Shown here piece after piece: positions 6,561 to 9,045 of a stretch of 9,045 nucleotides of DNA; the first letter of the stretch is position 1, and every line of letters starts with the position of its first letter. A program made the translations under genes and the position numbers. The DNA is from Novosphingobium sp. Lineage in GTDB: Bacteria; Pseudomonadota; Alphaproteobacteria; Sphingomonadales; Sphingomonadaceae. The stretch spans positions 1 to 9,045 of the forward strand of contig JAIXYF010000034.1 in assembly GCA_027490345.1 (NCBI GenBank), given 5' to 3'. The notes below the pieces were generated by a model, which worked only from the letters and a program-made list of their open reading frames with translations, was not told the origin of the DNA and ran no database searches.

Positions 6561-6587
6561 CGCACCGCTTGGGGCAGTGCGGCTCTT
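6544..6587 (-). terminator. Rho-independent terminator after the TonB-dependent receptor gene
   Basis: The arms 6555-6565 and 6577-6587 are exact inverted repeats of 11 bp (minus-strand 5' arm AAGAGCCGCAC) around an 11-base loop. In the minus-strand transcript the hairpin is followed by a pyrimidine tract, CTCTTTGG, that is moderately U-rich. It lies 34 bases beyond the receptor stop and before halogenase 1. It would end or reduce receptor transcription and let the downstream operon be expressed at a different level. The tail is weaker than in a textbook terminator, so partial read-through is possible. Confidence 0.75.
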
Positions 6588-6620
6588 TCGATTGCAGGCC
6601 TTCGTTCAGGTGTGAACCGG

Positions 6621-9045
6621 TCAGAAGGTGAAGCGAGCGCCCGCTGCGTAGCGCGCATAACCGGGGGCCGCGAAGAACACGGTCTGGTCGTTGCGCATGT
6701 GGCCCTTGCGGTCGGCGTTGGTGATGTTGATCCCTTCGGCGAAGACGGTCAGGCCCTTCTTGATTTCGTAGCTCGCGCTCACGTCGAACTGGCCATAGGA
6801 CTTCACGTAGAACGGATCGAATCCTTGGCCCGAAAGGAACCCGGCGCGCCAGTTGTAGGCGACGCGGGCCTGCAGACCCTTCTTGTCATAGAACAGCACC
6901 GCGTTCGCGCTGTCGCTGATCCCGAGCACCGCAAACTGCGGAACGGTGTAGCGCAGGGCATTGTTGAACTTGGTGTCGCTCTTGACGACGGTGTAGTTCA
7001 CGATGGCGCCGAAGCCGGTTTCCCAGAAGCTGTGCTGGGCAGCGAATTCCCAGCCCCAGATGCGGGCCTGCTGATCGCTGTTGGTCGGCTGCGTGGTGAT
7101 GAAGTTGACCAACGGATCATCGGCAAGCGACTTGATGCCGGTGATGTTGCCCTGGCCATCGCGGCCAGCCACCGTCTGCGGATACTTGTTGCCGATGAAG
7201 TTCATGATCTGCTGCGCGGTGGCATCAGCCCCGAGCGCGGCGCGGGCTTCCTGGGCCCGGTCGCCAGCAGCGGCATTGGTCAGGCCGAACGCGGGCTGAT
7301 TGACCTGCGTCTGGCTGATGTAGTTCTTCACCACCTTGTGGAAGAAGCCGGCCGAGATATAGCTCGAAGGCCCGTAGTACCATTCACCCGAGATATCGAC
7401 GCCCTTCGACTTGTAGGGCAGCAGGTTCGGGTTGCCGCTGGAGGCGGTGCTGCCGCCGATGCGGATCGGCGAAGCGAGCGTGGTGCCGCCCTGCATGCTG
7501 CCGTAGTCGGGACGCGTGATGGTGTGACTGTACGACACGCGGAACTTGAAGTTCTTGAACGGCGTCATGTCGAAATCGATCGCGGGAAGCCAGTTGTTGT
7601 ATTCGCCCCGCAGCGTGACGAACGAACGCTCCGTGCCATAGAGAATGGCGGTTTCGTTGCCGCCGCTCCACACCGTGCCGGTCGGGATCGGCACCAGCGC
7701 GCTCGAATCCACCTTGGTGCGTTCATAGCGCAGGCCCATGCGCAGGTGCGCCGGGTTTTCGCCCAGATCGAAAGTGTGCGTGCTCTGGATATAGGGTGCA
7801 ACGGTGCGCTCGCGGATCGAACGATCGGTGTCGAACTTGGCGAGGCAGGTACCGGCAGTCACGGCATTGGCGCAGATGCCGATCTTGCTATCGAGCAGCT
7901 TGATCAGTTCGGGGGTGTTCACATCGAAGTAGCTTGGGATAATCCCGTTGCCCGTGATGTTCATGCCCGCCAGATCATTGGGCAGATTGCGGATGGTGTA
8001 GAGATCGTCCGGCGTATCGGCAGCCGAAAGCGTGCCGCCCCAGGTGTCGTTCTGGATGACGCCGAAGGCCGAGCGCACCTTGTTTTCGGTGTACGTCACG
8101 CCGAAATCGAGGCTGTCGATGAACGAGGCATCGAAATCATAGCCGCCGCGGAAGCTCAGCTCGTTGATCTCGTCGCGCATGTAGGCGGTGCGGAACGCAT
8201 TGCCGGCCGGGCGAATGTTGGCGGCCGTAATATCCGATCCCGGATACATCTCGACCGAGATGACCGGCATGTCGGAGGTGAAATCGACCTTCTGGTTCTT
8301 CACGCCGAAGATGGCGCTGCCCACGGCAATGCCCGAACCATACGGCGCGGTCGGCTTGCTTTCGGCGGTCGAGTGGTGGCCATCAAGCTCAAGGCGCAGG
8401 CCGCCCGGGCCATCCCACTTGAGGTTGCCGCCCAGCGAACGGTTGATCGAGCGGTTGGCCGCGACCGCACCGGTGATCGCCAGATCCTTGCCAGGGCCGA
8501 AGCTTTCAGCATAGAAATTGGGGCCAGCGGCGGGGCCATCGGTCCAGCTGCTGCTGGTCTGATCGTGGTTGAACCACACGCCGATGCTGTTGGTGCGCGC
8601 GTCGATTGTGTTCTGCGAGAAGGTATAGTCGATCGTCGCGGTCAGCGTGTCGGTCGGCTTGGCCTGAAGCACAGCCTGACCATTGATACGCGTGCGGCGG
8701 AACGTGGTGAAATCGTACCCGGCGTTCTGGGTGACCTGATAGGTATCCGTGGGGCCGGGGCGGTTCTCGGTGCGCGCGAAATTGCCGCGCCAGTCGTTGG
8801 CATCAACCGGGAGCGAGCCCCAGTTGTTTTCATTGCCGAGATAGCCTTCGCGCCAGCCCGCGTTGAACTGGGCCTGGCTTGCGCGGCGATCCTGATAGGA
8901 GCCGCTGATCGCGATACCAATGCGGTTGTCGGCAAAGGTGTCGCTGATGATGCCGGATACTTCGGGCTTCACCTTCTGGCCCTCAAACACCGACGTATCA
9001 TACAGCGCCTTTGCGCCGATGCTGCCGTGCAGGCCGGGACGATCC
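6621..9045 (-). CDS. TonB-dependent outer-membrane receptor, beta-barrel part (5' end outside window)
   Basis: An energised outer-membrane transporter that would import a substrate using TonB-ExbB-ExbD. The frame is open to the right edge, giving 807 visible residues. They begin near the first barrel strands (SGIISDTFADNRIGIAISG), so the signal peptide, TonB box and plug, perhaps 170-200 residues, lie outside. Typical strand and turn features follow: many alternating aromatic segments, TITRPDYGSMQGG in the last third, AGFFHKVVKNYI, and a final strand ending GARFTF, the terminal Phe signal for BAM insertion. The overall pattern fits the large Xanthomonas/Caulobacter subfamily (TIGR01782). A Cys pair in CANAVTAGTC probably closes an extracellular loop by a disulphide. 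The GTG at 8990 is internal, not a start. Substrate cannot be read from sequence; the GH16 and LacI genes downstream suggest a glycan or glycoconjugate, while this subfamily is often linked to carbohydrate uptake. Confidence 0.93.
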   Translation of the reverse strand, partial: DRPGLHGSIGAKALYDTSVFEGQKVKPEVSGIISDTFADNRIGIAISGSYQDRRASQAQFNAGWREGYLGNENNWGSLPVDANDWRGNFARTENRPGPTDTYQVTQNAGYDFTTFRRTRINGQAVLQAKPTDTLTATIDYTFSQNTIDARTNSIGVWFNHDQTSSSWTDGPAAGPNFYAESFGPGKDLAITGAVAANRSINRSLGGNLKWDGPGGLRLELDGHHSTAESKPTAPYGSGIAVGSAIFGVKNQKVDFTSDMPVISVEMYPGSDITAANIRPAGNAFRTAYMRDEINELSFRGGYDFDASFIDSLDFGVTYTENKVRSAFGVIQNDTWGGTLSAADTPDDLYTIRNLPNDLAGMNITGNGIIPSYFDVNTPELIKLLDSKIGICANAVTAGTCLAKFDTDRSIRERTVAPYIQSTHTFDLGENPAHLRMGLRYERTKVDSSALVPIPTGTVWSGGNETAILYGTERSFVTLRGEYNNWLPAIDFDMTPFKNFKFRVSYSHTITRPDYGSMQGGTTLASPIRIGGSTASSGNPNLLPYKSKGVDISGEWYYGPSSYISAGFFHKVVKNYISQTQVNQPAFGLTNAAAGDRAQEARAALGADATAQQIMNFIGNKYPQTVAGRDGQGNITGIKSLADDPLVNFITTQPTNSDQQARIWGWEFAAQHSFWETGFGAIVNYTVVKSDTKFNNALRYTVPQFAVLGISDSANAVLFYDKKGLQARVAYNWRAGFLSGQGFDPFYVKSYGQFDVSASYEIKKGLTVFAEGINITNADRKGHMRNDQTVFFAAPGYARYAAGARFTF

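Noticed and set aside
6588..6620. Short palindromic ACCGGT near 6617 as an operator
   Set aside because: Six bases is too short for a LacI-type operator, and it sits directly at the receptor stop codon.
7831..7880. CANAVTAGTC in the receptor as a metal or haem site
   Set aside because: Two Cys eight residues apart in an extracellular loop are common in this receptor subfamily and fit a disulphide better; there are no accompanying His residues.
8988..8990. GTG at 8990 as the receptor start
   Set aside because: The frame stays open to the window edge, and the residues here are barrel strands, with no signal peptide or plug. The gene simply runs out of the window.

Overview
The window looks like high-GC alphaproteobacterial DNA, most likely from a sphingomonad (Sphingomonadaceae/Erythrobacteraceae type) or a Caulobacter relative. 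The basis is strong GC bias at third codon positions, a TonB-dependent receptor of the large Xanthomonas/Caulobacter type, and the gene order receptor, flavin-dependent halogenase, SapC, cupin, halogenase, which is familiar from those groups. The genus cannot be fixed from the sequence alone.

All seven genes lie on the minus strand, so transcription runs from high to low coordinates. At the right end is the beta-barrel part of a TonB-dependent receptor; its signal peptide and plug lie beyond the window. It is followed by an intrinsic terminator and a 20-bp tandem repeat (6521-6560). After this 130-bp gap come six tightly packed genes: halogenase 1, SapC-family protein, a JmjC/FIH-like cupin, halogenase 2, a secreted GH16 endo-glucanase (laminarinase type), and a LacI-family regulator that runs off the left edge. 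Three junctions are 4-base ATGA overlaps, the SapC/cupin junction overlaps by 8 or 38 bases depending on the start, and the regulator begins one codon after the GH16 stop. This is a single translationally coupled operon.

The likely theme is glycan scavenging. The receptor would import an oligosaccharide or glycoconjugate across the outer membrane, the secreted GH16 enzyme would cut a beta-1,3-containing glucan, and the LacI protein would sense a derived sugar. The less understood part is the block of two halogenases, SapC and cupin. Both halogenases keep the catalytic Lys and Glu, but by eye both lack the C-terminal substrate lid and Trp that free-tryptophan halogenases use to hold tryptophan. 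The cupin keeps an Fe(II)-binding HxD...H set very like FIH. This suggests an oxidative tailoring unit of unknown substrate attached to a receptor/glycan system.

There is no gene-free stretch above 300 bases. I found no tRNA, rRNA, CRISPR array, insertion sequence or integration site.
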